DNA from: Corinectria fuckeliana
Lineage: Eukaryota > Ascomycota > Sordariomycetes > Hypocreales > Nectriaceae
Length of the DNA stretch: 31,753 nt
Assembly: GCA_019137255.1 (NCBI GenBank)
Contig: WPDH01000365.1
Location: forward strand, 1-31,753
Direction of reading: 5' to 3'
This document shows, piece after piece, positions 31,668 to 31,753 of this stretch. Every line of letters starts with the position of its first letter. Within the stretch, counting starts at the first letter, position 1. Position numbers and translations under genes: made by a program. Below the pieces are notes generated by a model that was given only the letters and a program-made list of their open reading frames with translations, was not told the DNA's origin and did not search any database.

Positions 31668-31753
31668 ATGAACCTGATCGATCAACTACCCCAAGAGCTC
31701 ATACTGTCAATGACCGCTACACCAAAAGTCAAGGCACCTTGCTCTTGGGCAGG
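31668..31753 (+). CDS. possible 5' or internal exon, truncated by the window edge
   Basis: From ATG at 31668 the frame stays open for 28 codons to the window end, reading MNLIDQLPQELILSM and on. The L-P-x-E-L-I pattern is reminiscent of the first helix of an F-box, but what follows does not continue like one. ACGCAG directly before the ATG could be a splice acceptor, so this might be an internal exon. Evidence is weak. Confidence 0.22.
   Translation, partial: MNLIDQLPQELILSMTATPKVKAPCSWA

Overview
The window is nuclear DNA of a filamentous ascomycete (Pezizomycotina, most likely Sordariomycetes). Evidence: short spliceosomal introns of 52-131 bp with GT...AG ends and CTGAC-like branch sites, GC-rich exons, fungal-specific families (an APSES/KilA-N plus ankyrin MBF-type regulator, Vac1/Pep7, Met8, a Cup1-like LYR protein), and a long block of repeats destroyed by repeat-induced point mutation (RIP).

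There are two compartments. Bases 1 to about 17300 are AT-rich, full of TpA and almost free of CpA, TpG and CpG, with no convincing intact gene. Behind the mutations I can still read two retroelements. At the left edge is the 3' part of a Ty1/copia pol (about 480-1925), followed by a small 27-bp inverted-repeat unit (2675-2853). From 9586 to 17134 lies a structurally complete Ty3/gypsy chromovirus: two 205-bp LTRs, a 5-bp target duplication ATCTA on both sides, a gag zinc knuckle whose Cys and His codons have all become Tyr, and a pol with RT, integrase and chromodomain remnants in one frame for about 3.3 kb. The stretch between (about 2.9-9.58 kb) is equally degraded and I could not assign it.

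From about 17.45 kb the DNA is of normal composition and carries six confident genes. They are a GNAT acetyltransferase (18438-19056, +), a Cup1-like LYR protein (19109-20266, -), an MBF-type APSES/ankyrin transcription factor (21932-24516, +), a Vac1/Pep7-like FYVE protein (25212-27318, -), a Met8-like siroheme synthase (27836-28819, +) and an aldo/keto reductase (29422-30640, -). A possible first or internal exon of another gene runs off the right edge (31668-31753). The genes alternate in strand, giving divergent promoters (20267-21931 and 27319-27835) and convergent ends (24517-25211 and 28820-29421).

The genes serve unrelated household functions: acetylation, mitochondrial LYR biology, G1/S transcription, endosomal fusion, sulfite-reductase cofactor and carbonyl reduction. 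I see no secondary-metabolite or effector cluster. The most notable content is the RIP block with its sharp edge, the well-preserved architecture of the gypsy element including an unexplained 1.76-kb segment between chromodomain and 3' LTR, and a cluster of AGGTACCT palindromes in the promoter of the APSES factor.
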